Of a stretch of 64,000 nt of DNA, positions 20,306 to 29,492 are shown piece by piece. A program made the translations under genes and the position numbers. The number at the start of each line of letters is the position of its first letter. Positions within the stretch are counted from its first letter, which is position 1. A model generated the notes under the pieces. The model did not search any database. It worked only from the letters and a program-made list of their open reading frames with translations, and was not told the origin of the DNA. The stretch comes from Polaribacter sp. SA4-12 (GTDB lineage Bacteria > Bacteroidota > Bacteroidia > Flavobacteriales > Flavobacteriaceae), in assembly GCF_002163675.1 (NCBI RefSeq), contig NZ_CP019334.1:3887501-3951500 (forward strand), written 5' to 3'.

Positions 20306-20313
20306 TATTTTTG
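20284..20313 (+). promoter_or_regulatory. promoter of the rplC operon, nested in the rpsJ terminator
   Basis: TTG (20284-20286) lies in the terminator loop, the 19-bp spacer is the 3' stem arm plus most of the T-run, and TATTTTTG (20306-20313) follows. All three elements match the consensus exactly. Confidence 0.8.
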
Positions 20314-20317
20314 CAAC

Positions 20318-20543
20318 CCGAATTAGAGTAGGGTGACGCTATTTTTTGATTTAAATTGAATAATAGTAACATGTCCAGAGCGTTTCGCGAAGGAAAAACG
20401 GTAAAAACAAAATCAGCGTTGAATTTGTTTTGCGCTGTTTTTTTTGCAAGAAACTCAAAAGGATTAAATGAAACAATAGTTTCAAACAAATAATTATTAA
20501 TAGACGCGCTGGATAAATATCTATCGTCTAAAATTTTAACTAA
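20318..20543 (+). promoter_or_regulatory. structured 5' leader of the rplC operon, possible attenuator
   Basis: About 225 nt of leader RNA precede rplC. It contains a hairpin CAGCG / CGCTG (20414-20418 with 20433-20437) followed by eight T residues, which looks like an attenuator. An overlapping alternative hairpin AAAACAAA / TTTGTTTT (20404-20411 with 20424-20431) could compete with it. A final hairpin TAGACG / CGTCTA (20501-20506 with 20525-20530, inner GATA-AA-TATC) ends 13 nt before the ATG. By analogy with ribosomal-protein leaders in other phyla this may bind a protein of the operon such as L4; that is inference. Confidence 0.5.
20371..20493 (+). CDS. possible 40-codon leader ORF upstream of rplC
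   Basis: ATG at 20371, TAA at 20491-20493, 40 residues, basic and without a known motif. It spans the attenuator-like hairpin, so its translation could affect hairpin formation. It could equally be a chance ORF in structured leader RNA; conservation in related genomes would decide. Confidence 0.2.
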   Translation: MSRAFREGKTVKTKSALNLFCAVFFARNSKGLNETIVSNK

Positions 20544-21161
20544 ATGTCTGGGTTAATAGGAAGAAAGATTGGAATGACCAGCTTATTCGACGAGAACGGG
20601 AAGAATATTCCTTGTACTGTAATCGAAGCAGGTCCTTGCGTTGTCACTCAGGTCAGAACCGAAGAGGTTGACGGCTATAGTGCGTTGCAACTTGGTTTCG
20701 ATGACAAAAAAGCGAAGAGTTCTAACAAAGCGTTAGATGGCCACTTTAAAAAAGCTGGTGCCACTGCTAAGAAAAAAGTCGTTGAATTTCAAGGGTTTGA
20801 GCAAGAGTATAAATTAGGGGATTCTATCACGGTAGATCACTTTGAAGAAGGTGAATTTGTTGATGTGTCTGGTGTTTCTAAAGGTAAAGGTTTTCAGGGT
20901 GTTGTAAAACGTCATGGATTTGCTGGTGTAGGTCAAGCGACTCACGGTCAGCATAACCGATTAAGAGCTCCGGGTTCTATTGGTGCTGCATCTTATCCTG
21001 CAAGAGTATTCAAAGGAATGCGTATGGCAGGTAGAATGGGTGGAGATAAAGTGAAAGTTCAAAACTTAAAAGTATTAAAAGTAGTTGCTGAAAAGAACTT
21101 ACTTGTTGTTAAAGGAGCAATTCCTGGACACAAAAATGCTTTTGTAACTATTCAGAAATAA
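20544..21161 (+). CDS. rplC: 50S ribosomal protein L3
   Basis: 205 residues. L3 starts 50S assembly and its long loop reaches the peptidyl-transferase centre. Motifs: [17 protein letters not shown] at the N-terminus, [15 protein letters not shown] (about 111-125), the loop with [15 protein letters not shown], and [13 protein letters not shown]. It is the first gene after the separate promoter and long leader. Its stop overlaps the rplD start by one base (TAATG), indicating translational coupling. Confidence 0.99.
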   Translation: MSGLIGRKIGMTSLFDENGKNIPCTVIEAGPCVVTQVRTEEVDGYSALQLGFDDKKAKSSNKALDGHFKKAGATAKKKVVEFQGFEQEYKLGDSITVDHFEEGEFVDVSGVSKGKGFQGVVKRHGFAGVGQATHGQHNRLRAPGSIGAASYPARVFKGMRMAGRMGGDKVKVQNLKVLKVVAEKNLLVVKGAIPGHKNAFVTIQK

Positions 21162-21790
21162 TGAAAGTAGCAGTTTTAGATATTACAGGAAAAGATACAG
21201 GTAGGGAAGTTGAACTTTCTAGCGATGTATTTGGTATTGAGCCTAATGATCATGCTGTTTATTTAGATGTAAAGCAGTACTTGGCGAATCAACGTCAAGG
21301 AACACATAAATCTAAAGAAAGAGCAGAAATTACTGGTTCTACAAGAAAGATAAAAAAACAAAAAGGAACTGGTACTGCAAGAGCAGGTTCTATCAAGTCT
21401 GGTGTTTTTAGAGGTGGAGGTCGTATGTTCGGTCCAAGACCAAGAGATTATTCTTTTAAATTGAATAAGAACTTAAAGCGTTTAGCACGTAAGTCAGCTT
21501 TAAGTATTCAAGCAAATGATAAAAATTTAGTAATAATTGAAGATTTTAACTTTGATTCTCCAAAAACTAAGAACTTTTTGGATGTATTAAAAGCATTAGA
21601 ATTAGATACTAAAAAATCATTGTTTGTGTTAAGTAATGAAAATGCAAATGTGTATTTATCATCACGTAACTTAAAAAAGGCTAAAGTAGTTAAAGCTTCA
21701 GAAATTAATACTTATGGTGTTTTAAACGCTAACAAAGTTGTTATTACTGAGAGCTCTTTAGAAGGAATTAATACAAATTTAAGTAAATAG
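21161..21790 (+). CDS. rplD: 50S ribosomal protein L4
   Basis: 209 residues. L4 lines the exit tunnel and in proteobacteria represses its own S10 operon. The tunnel loop [20 protein letters not shown] (about 62-81) and [19 protein letters not shown] are characteristic. The start overlaps the rplC stop by one base. If leader-binding autoregulation exists here, L4 is the best candidate regulator of the structured region upstream of rplC. Confidence 0.98.
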   Translation: MKVAVLDITGKDTGREVELSSDVFGIEPNDHAVYLDVKQYLANQRQGTHKSKERAEITGSTRKIKKQKGTGTARAGSIKSGVFRGGGRMFGPRPRDYSFKLNKNLKRLARKSALSIQANDKNLVIIEDFNFDSPKTKNFLDVLKALELDTKKSLFVLSNENANVYLSSRNLKKAKVVKASEINTYGVLNANKVVITESSLEGINTNLSK

Positions 21791-21799
21791 GGATTCAAA

Positions 21800-22090
21800 A
21801 TGAGTATTTTAATAAAACCTATTATCACGGAAAAAGCAACTAATGATAGCGAATTATTTAATCGTTTTACATTTATTGTAGATAAGAAAGCTAATAAATT
21901 AGAAATTAAAGGAGCTGTTGAAGCAACTTATGGAGTTTCTATTTTAAGCGTTAAGACTTTAAACTATCCAATTCAAAGAAATACAAAGTTTACTAAAAAA
22001 GGTTTAGTAACTGGTATTAAAAGTGGGTACAAAAAGGCTATCGTTCAAGTAGCAGAAGGAGAAAGCATTGATTTTTATAACAATCTTTAA
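21800..22090 (+). CDS. rplW: 50S ribosomal protein L23
   Basis: 96 residues, standard length. L23 surrounds the tunnel exit and docks trigger factor and SRP. ILIKPIITEKATNDSE at the start and NRFTFIVDKKANKLEIKGAVEATYGV are typical; the C-terminal part is KKAIVQVAEGESIDFY. Ten bases separate it from rplD and twelve from rplB within the same operon. Confidence 0.98.
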   Translation: MSILIKPIITEKATNDSELFNRFTFIVDKKANKLEIKGAVEATYGVSILSVKTLNYPIQRNTKFTKKGLVTGIKSGYKKAIVQVAEGESIDFYNNL

Positions 22091-22102
22091 GAAAAGACAA
22101 AA

Positions 22103-22927
22103 ATGTCAGTTAGAAAATTAAAACCAATAACACCAGGTCAGCGTTTTAGAGTTGTAAATGGGTTCGACACCATAACAACTGATAAGCCGGAGAAAAGTTT
22201 ACTTGCTCCGAAAAAACGATCTGGAGGTCGAAACAATCAGGGTAGAATGACAACTCGTAATATAGGAGGTGGTCATAAACAAAGATATCGTATTATTGAT
22301 TTCAAAAGAAATAAAAACGGTATTCCTGCAACAGTAAAAACTATAGAGTACGATCCAAATCGTACTGCATTTATTGCTTTACTTAGTTATGCTGATGGAG
22401 AAAAGCGTTATGTAATTGCACAAAACGGTTTAACAGTAGGTCAAACAATTGTATCAGGAAGTGATATTGCGCCAGAAATTGGAAATGCGATGCCATTAAG
22501 TGAAATTCCTTTAGGAACTACAATTTCTTGTATAGAATTACATCCAGGTCAAGGTGCTGTTATGGCTCGTTCTGCTGGTTCATTTGCTCAATTAATGGCA
22601 AGAGATGGTAAACATGCAACTGTTAAGTTACCTTCTGGTGAAACAAGATTAATCTTGTTAACATGTTTAGCAACTATTGGTGTTGTATCTAATTCAGATC
22701 ATCAATTATTAGTATCTGGTAAAGCAGGTAGAAGAAGATGGTTAGGTAGAAGACCAAGAGTTAATGCAGTAAGAATGAACCCTGTCGATCACCCAATGGG
22801 TGGTGGTGAAGGTCGTGCTTCTGGAGGTCATCCAAGATCTAGAAATGGTATTCCTGCTAAAGGATTTAAGACTAGATCTAAGACTAAGGCTAGTAATAAG
22901 TACATTATAGAACGTAGAAAGAAATAA
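22103..22927 (+). CDS. rplB: 50S ribosomal protein L2
   Basis: 274 residues. L2 is needed for subunit joining and lies near the peptidyl-transferase centre. Motifs: [26 protein letters not shown] (about 39-65), the OB/SH3 domains, and the C-terminal [19 protein letters not shown] with the universally conserved histidine. Complete and canonical, between rplW and rpsS. Confidence 0.99.
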   Translation: MSVRKLKPITPGQRFRVVNGFDTITTDKPEKSLLAPKKRSGGRNNQGRMTTRNIGGGHKQRYRIIDFKRNKNGIPATVKTIEYDPNRTAFIALLSYADGEKRYVIAQNGLTVGQTIVSGSDIAPEIGNAMPLSEIPLGTTISCIELHPGQGAVMARSAGSFAQLMARDGKHATVKLPSGETRLILLTCLATIGVVSNSDHQLLVSGKAGRRRWLGRRPRVNAVRMNPVDHPMGGGEGRASGGHPRSRNGIPAKGFKTRSKTKASNKYIIERRKK

Positions 22928-22933
22928 TAAGTT

Positions 22934-23212
22934 ATGGCAAGATCATTAAAAAAAGGACCTTACGTTCACTATAAATTAGAGAAAAAAGTGTTAGCTAATG
23001 TAGACGCTGGTAACAAAACTGTAATCAAAACTTGGTCTAGAGCAAGTATGATTACTCCAGATTTTGTAGGACAAACAATTGCTGTTCATAACGGACGTCA
23101 GTTTGTACCAGTATATGTTACAGAAAACATGGTAGGGCATAAGTTAGGCGAATTTTCACCAACTCGTTCTTTTAGAGGACACGCTGGTGCAAAAAATAAA
23201 GGAAAAAAATAG
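22934..23212 (+). CDS. rpsS: 30S ribosomal protein S19
   Basis: 92 residues. S19 is in the 30S head next to S13 and contacts the A-site t[14 protein letters not shown] at the start, [46 protein letters not shown] core, and a basic tail are hallmark features. It lies 6 bp after rplB and 6 bp before rplV. Confidence 0.98.
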   Translation: MARSLKKGPYVHYKLEKKVLANVDAGNKTVIKTWSRASMITPDFVGQTIAVHNGRQFVPVYVTENMVGHKLGEFSPTRSFRGHAGAKNKGKK

Positions 23213-23218
23213 TAGGAT

Positions 23219-23632
23219 ATGGGAGTTCGTAAAAAAAACATGGCAGATCAGTTAAAAGCAGATAGAAAGCAACGTGCTTTCGCGAAGCTTACTAACTGTC
23301 CTACGTCACCAAGAAAAATGCGTTTGGTAGCTAATCAAGTAAGAGGTGTTGAAGTTGAAAAAGCTTTACAAATCTTAAAATTCAGTCCAAAAGAAGCATC
23401 TATAAATTTAGAGAAATTGTTATTGTCTGCAATTGCAAACTGGCAAGCTAAAAATGAAGATGCTCCTATTGAAGAAGCTGGATTATTTGTGAAAACTATT
23501 TGTGTAGATAGCGCAGGAATGTTAAAAAGATTAAGACCAGCTCCACAAGGTCGTGCTCATAGAATTCGTAAGCGTTCTAATCACGTTACTTTAGAGTTAG
23601 GTAGTAAGAAACTAAGTAATCAATCAAAGTAG
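23219..23632 (+). CDS. rplV: 50S ribosomal protein L22
   Basis: 137 residues. L22 lines the exit tunnel and forms part of the macrolide constriction. [24 protein letters not shown] (about 20-43) and the tunnel hairpin [25 protein letters not shown] are typical. An ATG seven codons in (MADQLK) is possible, but flavobacterial L22 proteins commonly begin with MGVRKK, so the first ATG is kept. Confidence 0.97.
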   Translation: MGVRKKNMADQLKADRKQRAFAKLTNCPTSPRKMRLVANQVRGVEVEKALQILKFSPKEASINLEKLLLSAIANWQAKNEDAPIEEAGLFVKTICVDSAGMLKRLRPAPQGRAHRIRKRSNHVTLELGSKKLSNQSK

Positions 23633-23634
23633 AA

Positions 23635-24360
23635 ATGGGACAAAAAACAAATCCAATAGGGAATCGTTTAGGAATCATCAGAGGTTGGGAATCTAACTGG
23701 TATGGTGGTAATGACTACGGAGATAAATTAGCTGAAGATTTTAAAATAAGACAGTATGTAAATGCTAGATTATTTAAAGCTAGTGTTTCTAGAGTAATTA
23801 TAGAGCGTACTTTAAAACTTGTAACCGTTACTATCACAACTGCACGTCCAGGTATCATCATTGGTAAAGGAGGTCAAGAGGTAGACAAGTTAAAAGAAGA
23901 GCTTAAGAAAATTACTGGTAAAGAAGTTCAAATTAATATTTTTGAAATTAAACGTCCTGAATTAGATGCAAAATTAGTTGCAATTAGTGTAGCTCGTCAA
24001 ATTGAAAATAGAATTTCTTATAAGAGAGCTACTAAGATGGCTATTCAAGCTACTATGCGTATGAACGCTGAAGGGATTAAAATCCAAATTTCAGGTCGTT
24101 TAAACGGAGCTGAAATGGCACGTTCTGAGCACTATAAAGAAGGAAGAATTCCTCTTTCTACTTTTAGAGCAGACATCGATTATGCACTTGTAGAAGCTCA
24201 TACACAATACGGAAGATTAGGTATTAAAGTATGGATTATGAAGGGTGAGGTTTATGGTAAAAGAGAATTATCTCCATTAGTTGGCTTGTCTAAAAAACAA
24301 GGTGGTAATAAAGGTGGTGGTGATAGATCTAAACGTCCACAACCTCGTAGAAGAAAATAA
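23635..24360 (+). CDS. rpsC: 30S ribosomal protein S3
   Basis: 241 residues. S3 is at the mRNA entry channel and has helicase-related function with S4 and S5. [14 protein letters not shown] at the start, KH domain [18 protein letters not shown] (about 77-94), and the [32 protein letters not shown]-terminal domain are diagnostic. A Gly/Lys/Arg-rich tail extends the end. It starts 2 bp after the rplV stop. Confidence 0.99.
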   Translation: MGQKTNPIGNRLGIIRGWESNWYGGNDYGDKLAEDFKIRQYVNARLFKASVSRVIIERTLKLVTVTITTARPGIIIGKGGQEVDKLKEELKKITGKEVQINIFEIKRPELDAKLVAISVARQIENRISYKRATKMAIQATMRMNAEGIKIQISGRLNGAEMARSEHYKEGRIPLSTFRADIDYALVEAHTQYGRLGIKVWIMKGEVYGKRELSPLVGLSKKQGGNKGGGDRSKRPQPRRRK

Positions 24361-24382
24361 TTTTTAAAATTAGAAATTAAAA

Positions 24383-24814
24383 ATGTTACAGCCAAAAAGA
24401 GTAAAATACCGTAAGGTACAGAAGGCGAAGGGAAATATGACTGGTATTTCTGGTAGAGGAAATCAACTTTCTAATGGAATGTTTGGTATCAAATCTTTAG
24501 ACCAGAATTTATTAACTTCTCGTCAAATAGAAGCAGCTCGTATCGCGGCAACTCGTCATATGAAAAGAGAAGGTCAGTTATGGATTAAAGTTTTTCCAGA
24601 CAAGCCTATCACTAAGAAGCCTTTAGAAGTACGTATGGGTAAGGGAAAAGGAGCACCAGATCATTTTGTTGCAGTTATTAAACCAGGTAGAATTTTGTTT
24701 GAAATTGGTGGAGTACCAATGGATGTAGCAAAAGAAGCTTTACGTTTAGCAGCTCAAAAACTTCCAGTAAAAACGAAGTTTATAATAGCAAGAGATTTTG
24801 ATATTAACGCATAA
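24383..24814 (+). CDS. rplP: 50S ribosomal protein L16
   Basis: 143 residues. L16 helps position A-site tRNA on the 50[69 protein letters not shown] core (here [12 protein letters not shown] at about 50-61) and the [11 protein letters not shown] motif are clear. Canonical position between rpsC and rpmC. Confidence 0.98.
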   Translation: MLQPKRVKYRKVQKAKGNMTGISGRGNQLSNGMFGIKSLDQNLLTSRQIEAARIAATRHMKREGQLWIKVFPDKPITKKPLEVRMGKGKGAPDHFVAVIKPGRILFEIGGVPMDVAKEALRLAAQKLPVKTKFIIARDFDINA

Positions 24815-24825
24815 TTCTAAATAAA

Positions 24826-25017
24826 ATGAAACAATCTGAAATAAAAGAATTATCTATAGTTGATCTTAATGAGAAACTTGGAGCGTTGCAAAAGAATTAT
24901 ACTGATCTTAAAATGGCTCACGCAATAACTCCTTTGGAGAATCCATTGCAATTGAGAGGTTTAAGAAGAACTGTAGCAAGAATTGCAACAGAATTAACAA
25001 AAAGAGAATTACAATAA
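24826..25017 (+). CDS. rpmC: 50S ribosomal protein L29
   Basis: 63 residues, two long helices. L29 is near the tunnel exit and supports binding of trigger factor. The sequence MKQSEIKELSIVDLNEKL, with ENPLQLRGLRRTVARIATEL toward the end, is typical. Twenty bases separate it from rpsQ. A 145-residue antisense ORF over this region is a shadow. Confidence 0.97.
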   Translation: MKQSEIKELSIVDLNEKLGALQKNYTDLKMAHAITPLENPLQLRGLRRTVARIATELTKRELQ

Positions 25018-25037
25018 TTCTATAGTCAGTTTTAAAG

Positions 25038-25295
25038 ATGGAAAAAAGAAATCTTAGAAAAGAGAGAATTGGTGTTGTTTCAAGTAGCAAAATGGAAAAA
25101 TCTATTGTTGTTGCAGAAACTAAAAGAGTAAAGCACCCGATGTACGGAAAATTCGTATTAAAAACGAAGAAGTATGTTGCACACGACGAAAAGAATGATT
25201 GCAACGAAGGTGATACTGTTAGAATCATGGAAACAAGACCTATGAGTAAATCTAAACGTTGGAGATTAGTAGAAATCCTAGAAAGAGCTAAATAA
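25038..25295 (+). CDS. rpsQ: 30S ribosomal protein S17
   Basis: 85 residues, OB fold. S17 is a primary 16S rRNA-binding protein. [19 protein letters not shown] (about 6-24), [12 protein letters not shown] and the [21 protein letters not shown] motif are characteristic. It ends one base before the rplN ATG, so the pair is tightly coupled. Confidence 0.98.
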   Translation: MEKRNLRKERIGVVSSSKMEKSIVVAETKRVKHPMYGKFVLKTKKYVAHDEKNDCNEGDTVRIMETRPMSKSKRWRLVEILERAK

Positions 25296-25296
25296 T

Positions 25297-25665
25297 ATGT
25301 TACAGACAGAATCAAGATTAAAAGTCGCAGATAACACTGGAGCAAAAGAAGTTTTAGTGATTAGAGTTTTAGGAGGAACAAGAAAACGTTACGCAAGTAT
25401 TGGAGACAAGATTGTAGTATCTGTTAAATCTGCTACTCCAAACGGAGCTGTAAAGAAAGGTCAAGTATCTAGAGCAGTTGTTGTAAGAACGAAAAAAGAA
25501 GTAAGACGTAAGGACGGATCATACATCAGATTTGATGATAACGCTTGTGTACTTTTAAATCCTACTGAGGAGATGAGAGGAACTCGTGTTTTTGGCCCTG
25601 TTGCTCGTGAACTTCGTGAGAAACAATTCATGAAAATAGTATCATTAGCACCTGAAGTGCTTTAA
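25297..25665 (+). CDS. rplN: 50S ribosomal protein L14
   Basis: 122 residues. L14 lies at the subunit interface and binds the silencing factor Rsf[47 protein letters not shown] and [28 protein letters not shown] cover the full family length with no changes to the conserved core. Confidence 0.99.
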   Translation: MLQTESRLKVADNTGAKEVLVIRVLGGTRKRYASIGDKIVVSVKSATPNGAVKKGQVSRAVVVRTKKEVRRKDGSYIRFDDNACVLLNPTEEMRGTRVFGPVARELREKQFMKIVSLAPEVL

Positions 25666-25678
25666 ATCATTATACAAG

Positions 25679-25981
25679 ATGAAGAAGTTCAAAATTAAAG
25701 CAGGAGATACTGTAAAAGTAATTACAGGTACTAGTAAAAATTCTGAAGGTAAAGTATTACAAATCCTTAAAGATAAGGATAGAGTAATAGTAGAAGGTGC
25801 TAACTTAGTTTCTAAACATACTAAGCCAAGTGCTCAAAACCCTCAAGGTGGTATTGTTAAAAAAGAAGCATCTATTCATATTTCTAACGTTATGTTAGTT
25901 GAGGATGGAGTTGCTGTAAGAGTAGGTTATAAAGTTGATGGAGATACGAAGACTAGAATCTCTAAAAAAACTAAAAAATAA
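25679..25981 (+). CDS. rplX: 50S ribosomal protein L24
   Basis: 100 residues with an N-terminal KOW domain ([25 protein letters not shown], about 5-29) and [22 protein letters not shown]24 is an early assembly protein at the tunnel exit. It lies 13 bp after rplN and 8 bp before rplE. Confidence 0.97.
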   Translation: MKKFKIKAGDTVKVITGTSKNSEGKVLQILKDKDRVIVEGANLVSKHTKPSAQNPQGGIVKKEASIHISNVMLVEDGVAVRVGYKVDGDTKTRISKKTKK

Positions 25982-25989
25982 TAATAATC

Positions 25990-26541
25990 ATGAGTTACGT
26001 ACCAAGATTAAAAGCAGAATACAAAGAAAGAGTTGTAAAAGCTCTTACTGAAGAATTCAGTTATAAGAATGTAATGCAGGTGCCTAAATTAGAAAAAATA
26101 GTTGTTTCTAAAGGTGTTGGTGCTGCAATTGCAGATAAGAAATTAATAGATTATGCTTTAGAAGAGTTGACTAAAATTACAGGTCAAAAAGCTATTTCTA
26201 CAATGTCTAAAAAAGATATTGCTGCATTTAAATTACGTAAAGGGATGCCAATTGGTGTTAAAGTTACTTTACGTGGAGATAAAATGTACGAATTTTTAGA
26301 CAGACTAGTTACAGCTTCTTTACCACGTGTAAGAGACTTTAACGGTATAAAAGCTAATGGTTTTGATGGAAGAGGTAATTACAATTTAGGAATTACTGAA
26401 CAGATCATCTACCCAGAGATAAATATTGACCAAGTGAAAAAAATTAACGGTATGGATATTACTTTTGTAACATCTGCAGATACTGATAAGGAAGCTAAGT
26501 CATTATTAGGAGAATTAGGTTTACCATTCAAAAAAAATTAA
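25990..26541 (+). CDS. rplE: 50S ribosomal protein L5
   Basis: 183 residues. L5 binds 5S rRNA and contacts P-site tRNA and S13. [37 protein letters not shown], the [25 protein letters not shown] stretch and [17 protein letters not shown] are diagnostic. Complete and in canonical order ahead of rpsN. Confidence 0.99.
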   Translation: MSYVPRLKAEYKERVVKALTEEFSYKNVMQVPKLEKIVVSKGVGAAIADKKLIDYALEELTKITGQKAISTMSKKDIAAFKLRKGMPIGVKVTLRGDKMYEFLDRLVTASLPRVRDFNGIKANGFDGRGNYNLGITEQIIYPEINIDQVKKINGMDITFVTSADTDKEAKSLLGELGLPFKKN

Positions 26542-26544
26542 GAA

Positions 26545-26814
26545 ATGGCTAAAGAATCAATGAAAGCTCGCGAACGTAAGAGAGCGAAAACAGTTGCAAA
26601 ATATGCAGAAAAGAGAAAAGCTTTAAAAGAAGCTGGAGACTATGAAGCATTGCAAAAATTACCAAAGAACGCTTCACCAGTAAGAATGCATAATAGATGT
26701 AAATTAACTGGACGTCCTAAAGGATATATGAGACAATTTGGTTTATCTCGTGTTACGTTTAGGGAAATGGCAAATCAAGGTTTAATACCAGGCGTTAAAA
26801 AGGCAAGTTGGTAG
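26545..26814 (+). CDS. rpsN: 30S ribosomal protein S14 (zinc-free form)
   Basis: 89 residues: the longer form without the zinc-binding CxxC motifs (only one Cys, in [11 protein letters not shown]). S14 assembles late in the 30S head. The [27 protein letters not shown] end is conserved. It is followed by a 163-bp gap, the largest inside this operon, which holds a terminator-like hairpin and a new promoter. Confidence 0.98.
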   Translation: MAKESMKARERKRAKTVAKYAEKRKALKEAGDYEALQKLPKNASPVRMHNRCKLTGRPKGYMRQFGLSRVTFREMANQGLIPGVKKASW

Positions 26815-26838
26815 AAAACTAAAATAAAGCTTATTAAT

Positions 26839-26874
26839 AAAAATAGAATGTGTATATTTGCGCGCTCTATTTTT
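26839..26874 (+). terminator. terminator-like hairpin between rpsN and rpsH
   Basis: AAAAATAGA (26839-26847) pairs with TCTATTTTT (26866-26874) across an 18-base loop, followed by more T residues. The loop contains the promoter element TATATTTG. The same 3' arm can instead pair with AAATAGAG at 26935-26942. Confidence 0.5.
26853..26860 (+). promoter_or_regulatory. internal promoter for rpsH and downstream genes
   Basis: TATATTTG is an exact TAnnTTTG match; the -33 position with 19-bp spacing reads TTA, one mismatch. It gives rpsH a leader of about 114 nt and lies within the loop of the preceding hairpin. Confidence 0.6.
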
Positions 26875-26942
26875 TTTGAGTATAAGAATTTTAACTGATT
26901 ATAGGTTCAATTATCACAGAGAAATCTGTAGCATAAATAGAG
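26865..26942 (+). promoter_or_regulatory. structured leader of rpsH
   Basis: CTCTATTT (26865-26872) pairs with AAATAGAG (26935-26942), enclosing a small hairpin ACAGA-GAAA-TCTGT (26916-26929) with a GNRA-type tetraloop. This would form in transcripts starting at the internal promoter. It may be a binding site for a protein of this sub-operon such as S8; no direct evidence. Confidence 0.4.
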
Positions 26943-26977
26943 GTAATTTGAAAACCGTAATCGCAATATAAATAAAT

Positions 26978-27376
26978 ATGTATACAGATCCAATCGCGGA
27001 TTTTCTTACCAGAGTAAGAAATGCAATCGCAGCAGGACACAGAGTAGTAGAAATTCCAGCTTCAAACTTGAAGAAGGAAATGACTAAAATTTTGTTTGAT
27101 CAAGGGTATATTTTAAGCTACCAGTTCAATGACGATAAAGTTCAGGGAACAATTAAGATAGCTTTAAAGTACGAAAGAGACACAAAAGAGTCAGTAATTA
27201 GAAAAATTCAACGTATCAGTACACCTGGTTTACGTAAATACGTTGGTTCGACTGAGATGCCAAGAGTATTGAACGGACTTGGAATTGCTATTGTTTCAAC
27301 ATCTAAAGGTGTTATGACAAACAAAAAAGCACGTCAAGAGAATGTTGGAGGAGAAGTTTTATGTTACGTTTATTAA
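26978..27376 (+). CDS. rpsH: 30S ribosomal protein S8
   Basis: 132 residues. S8 binds the centre of the 16S platform and in E. coli also represses the spc operon. [29 protein letters not shown] at the start and [33 protein letters not shown] at the end are diagnostic. It heads the sub-operon that begins after the hairpin/promoter region, so autoregulation by S8 is plausible. Confidence 0.98.
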   Translation: MYTDPIADFLTRVRNAIAAGHRVVEIPASNLKKEMTKILFDQGYILSYQFNDDKVQGTIKIALKYERDTKESVIRKIQRISTPGLRKYVGSTEMPRVLNGLGIAIVSTSKGVMTNKKARQENVGGEVLCYVY

Positions 27377-27385
27377 TCTAAGGAA

Positions 27386-27931
27386 ATGAGTAGAATAGGA
27401 AAAAATCCCGTTAGCATTTCACAAGGTGTAGATGTAAACATAAAAGACAATGTTGTAATCGTAAAAGGAAAGTTAGGTGAATTATCACAAACTATTTCTG
27501 AAGGTATTACAATTAAAATTGAAGATGGAACTATCACCTTAGATAGAACTTCTGAAAGTAAAAACCATAAAGCACAACATGGTTTAATGAGAGCTTTGAT
27601 CGCTAATATGATTGAAGGTGTAAGTAAAGGTTGGACTAAAGATTTAGAATTGGTTGGTGTAGGTTATAGAGCCTCTAATCAAGGACAGAAATTAGATTTA
27701 GCTTTAGGTTTCTCTCATAATATTGTTTTAGAAATTGCTCCAGAAGTAAAAGTTGAAACAATATCTGAGAAAGGGAAAAACCCAATCATTAAATTATCTT
27801 CATTTGACAAACAATTAGTTGGTCAGATTGCTGCAAAGATTCGTTCTTTCAGAGCTCCAGAGCCTTATAAAGGAAAAGGAGTTAAGTTTGTTGGTGAAAT
27901 ATTAAGAAGAAAAGCAGGTAAATCTGCATAA
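27386..27931 (+). CDS. rplF: 50S ribosomal protein L6
   Basis: 181 residues. Two repeated alpha/beta domains; L6 is near the factor-binding site. [11 protein letters not shown] at the start, [24 protein letters not shown] in the middle, and the C-terminal [24 protein letters not shown] are typical. It lies 9 bp after rpsH. Confidence 0.99.
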   Translation: MSRIGKNPVSISQGVDVNIKDNVVIVKGKLGELSQTISEGITIKIEDGTITLDRTSESKNHKAQHGLMRALIANMIEGVSKGWTKDLELVGVGYRASNQGQKLDLALGFSHNIVLEIAPEVKVETISEKGKNPIIKLSSFDKQLVGQIAAKIRSFRAPEPYKGKGVKFVGEILRRKAGKSA

Positions 27932-27945
27932 TATATAATATTATT

Positions 27946-28296
27946 ATGGCATTATCAAAGCTACAAAGAAGAGTTAGAATTAAGCGTAGAATTAGAAAAA
28001 TAGTTTCAGGTACAGCTACTAAACCAAGATTATCGGTTTTTAGAAGTAATAAAGAAATATACGCTCAATTAGTAGACGATGTAAACGGAGTAACATTAGC
28101 TTCAGTTTCATCTAGAAATAAAGAAATTAAGGCAGGTACTAAAGTAGAAGTAGCAGCAGCAGTAGGTAAAACTATCGCAGAAAAAGCTACTAAATCAGGA
28201 GTAGAAACAATTGCTTTCGATAGAAACGGATATTTATATCACGGTAGAGTTAAAGTATTAGCTGACGCTGCAAGAGAAGCTGGTTTAAAATTTTAA
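27946..28296 (+). CDS. rplR: 50S ribosomal protein L18
   Basis: 116 residues. L18 carries 5S rRNA into the central protuberance. [38 protein letters not shown] at the N-terminus and [27 protein letters not shown] at the C-terminus are conserved. Fourteen bases follow rplF and six precede rpsE. Confidence 0.99.
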   Translation: MALSKLQRRVRIKRRIRKIVSGTATKPRLSVFRSNKEIYAQLVDDVNGVTLASVSSRNKEIKAGTKVEVAAAVGKTIAEKATKSGVETIAFDRNGYLYHGRVKVLADAAREAGLKF

Positions 28297-28302
28297 GAAA
28301 TT

Positions 28303-28824
28303 ATGCAAGGATATAAAAACGTAGAAAGAGTTAAGCCTAGTGGGTTAGAACTTGTTGATAGATTAGTAGGTGTACAACGTGTTACTAAAGTAACTAAAGG
28401 TGGTAGAGCATTTGGTTTCTCTGCAATCGTAGTTGTTGGAGATGGTAACGGTGTTGTTGGACATGGATTAGGTAAATCTAAAGATGTTGCATCTGCAATT
28501 GCAAAAGCAATTGAAGACGCAAAGAAAAATTTAGTTAGAATTCCTATTTTAGATGCAACTTTACCACATGAACAAAAAGGTAAATTTGGTGGTGCAAAGG
28601 TGTTTTTAAAACCTGCATCTCATGGTACAGGGGTTATTGCCGGTGGTGCTGTAAGACACGTCTTAGAGTCTGTTGGTATACATGATGTATTATCAAAATC
28701 TCAAGGATCATCAAACCCTCATAACGTAGTTAAAGCAACTTTTGATGCTTTATTACAGTTACGTAGTGCAGCAGTAATAGCTAAACAAAGAGGAATTTCT
28801 TTAGAGAAAGTATTTAACGGATAA
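28303..28824 (+). CDS. rpsE: 30S ribosomal protein S5
   Basis: 173 residues. S5 works with S4 in decoding accuracy. The double-stranded-RNA-binding-like N-terminal domain contains [30 protein letters not shown] (about 27-56), and the C-terminal half [19 protein letters not shown]. The spectinomycin-contact loop (TKGGRAFGF) looks unchanged. Confidence 0.99.
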   Translation: MQGYKNVERVKPSGLELVDRLVGVQRVTKVTKGGRAFGFSAIVVVGDGNGVVGHGLGKSKDVASAIAKAIEDAKKNLVRIPILDATLPHEQKGKFGGAKVFLKPASHGTGVIAGGAVRHVLESVGIHDVLSKSQGSSNPHNVVKATFDALLQLRSAAVIAKQRGISLEKVFNG

Positions 28825-28835
28825 ATCTAAGAACG

Positions 28836-29018
28836 ATGGCAAGAATAAAAGTTACACAAGTAAAAAGTCAAATCGGGCGTCTTCAAAGTCAAAAAAGAAC
28901 TTTAGAAGCATTAGGTTTACGTAAAATGCACCAAACTGTAGAGCATGAGGCAACTCCTTCTATAGTAGGTATGGTAAATACAGTTAAACACTTAGTTTCT
29001 TTCGAAGAAATTAAATAA
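28836..29018 (+). CDS. rpmD: 50S ribosomal protein L30
   Basis: 60 residues, standard length for bacterial L30. KVTQVKSQIGRLQSQKRTLEALGLRKMHQTVEHE followed by GMVNTVKHLVSFEEIK is diagnostic. L30 is dispensable in some lineages but present here between rpsE and rplO. Confidence 0.98.
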   Translation: MARIKVTQVKSQIGRLQSQKRTLEALGLRKMHQTVEHEATPSIVGMVNTVKHLVSFEEIK

Positions 29019-29032
29019 GATATTTATAAAAA

Positions 29033-29482
29033 ATGAGTTTACACAATTTAACACCAGCAGAAGGTTCCATTAAAAAAGGAAAAAGAATTGCAAGGGGTGA
29101 AGGATCTGGAAAAGGTGGTACTTCTACAAGAGGTCACAATGGTCAGAAATCTCGTTCAGGTTATTCTAAAAAGGTAGGTTTTGAAGGAGGGCAAATGCCA
29201 CTTCAAAGACGTGTGCCAAAATTTGGTTTCACAAACATCAACCGTATTGAACACCAAGGTATCAATTTAGATAAATTACAGTCTTTAGTTGATAGTGGTA
29301 AGATAACAGATACAGTTAATTTAGAGGTTTTAATTGCTAATAGATTAGCAGGTAAAAACGACTTAGTAAAAATACTAGGTGGTGGAGAGTTAAAAGCTAA
29401 ATTAAACATAACTGTACATAAATTTACAGCAACAGCAAAAGCAGCTATTGAAGCTGCTGGAGGAGAAGCTGTTACTTTATAA
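29033..29482 (+). CDS. rplO: 50S ribosomal protein L15
   Basis: 149 residues. L15 is a late 50S assembly protein. The Gly/Arg-rich N-terminal extension (KKGKRIARGEGSGKGGTSTRGHNGQKSRSG) threads into rRNA, followed by GQMPLQRRVPKFGF and the globular domain ending in KAAIEAAGGEAVTL. It is 10 bp upstream of secY. Confidence 0.99.
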   Translation: MSLHNLTPAEGSIKKGKRIARGEGSGKGGTSTRGHNGQKSRSGYSKKVGFEGGQMPLQRRVPKFGFTNINRIEHQGINLDKLQSLVDSGKITDTVNLEVLIANRLAGKNDLVKILGGGELKAKLNITVHKFTATAKAAIEAAGGEAVTL

Positions 29483-29492
29483 CATCCCGTAA

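Noticed and set aside
24908..25345. 145-residue minus-strand reading frame across rpmC and rpsQ
   Set aside because: It lies antisense to four firmly identified ribosomal protein genes, has biased Leu/Phe/Ser content typical of shadow frames and no recognisable motif.
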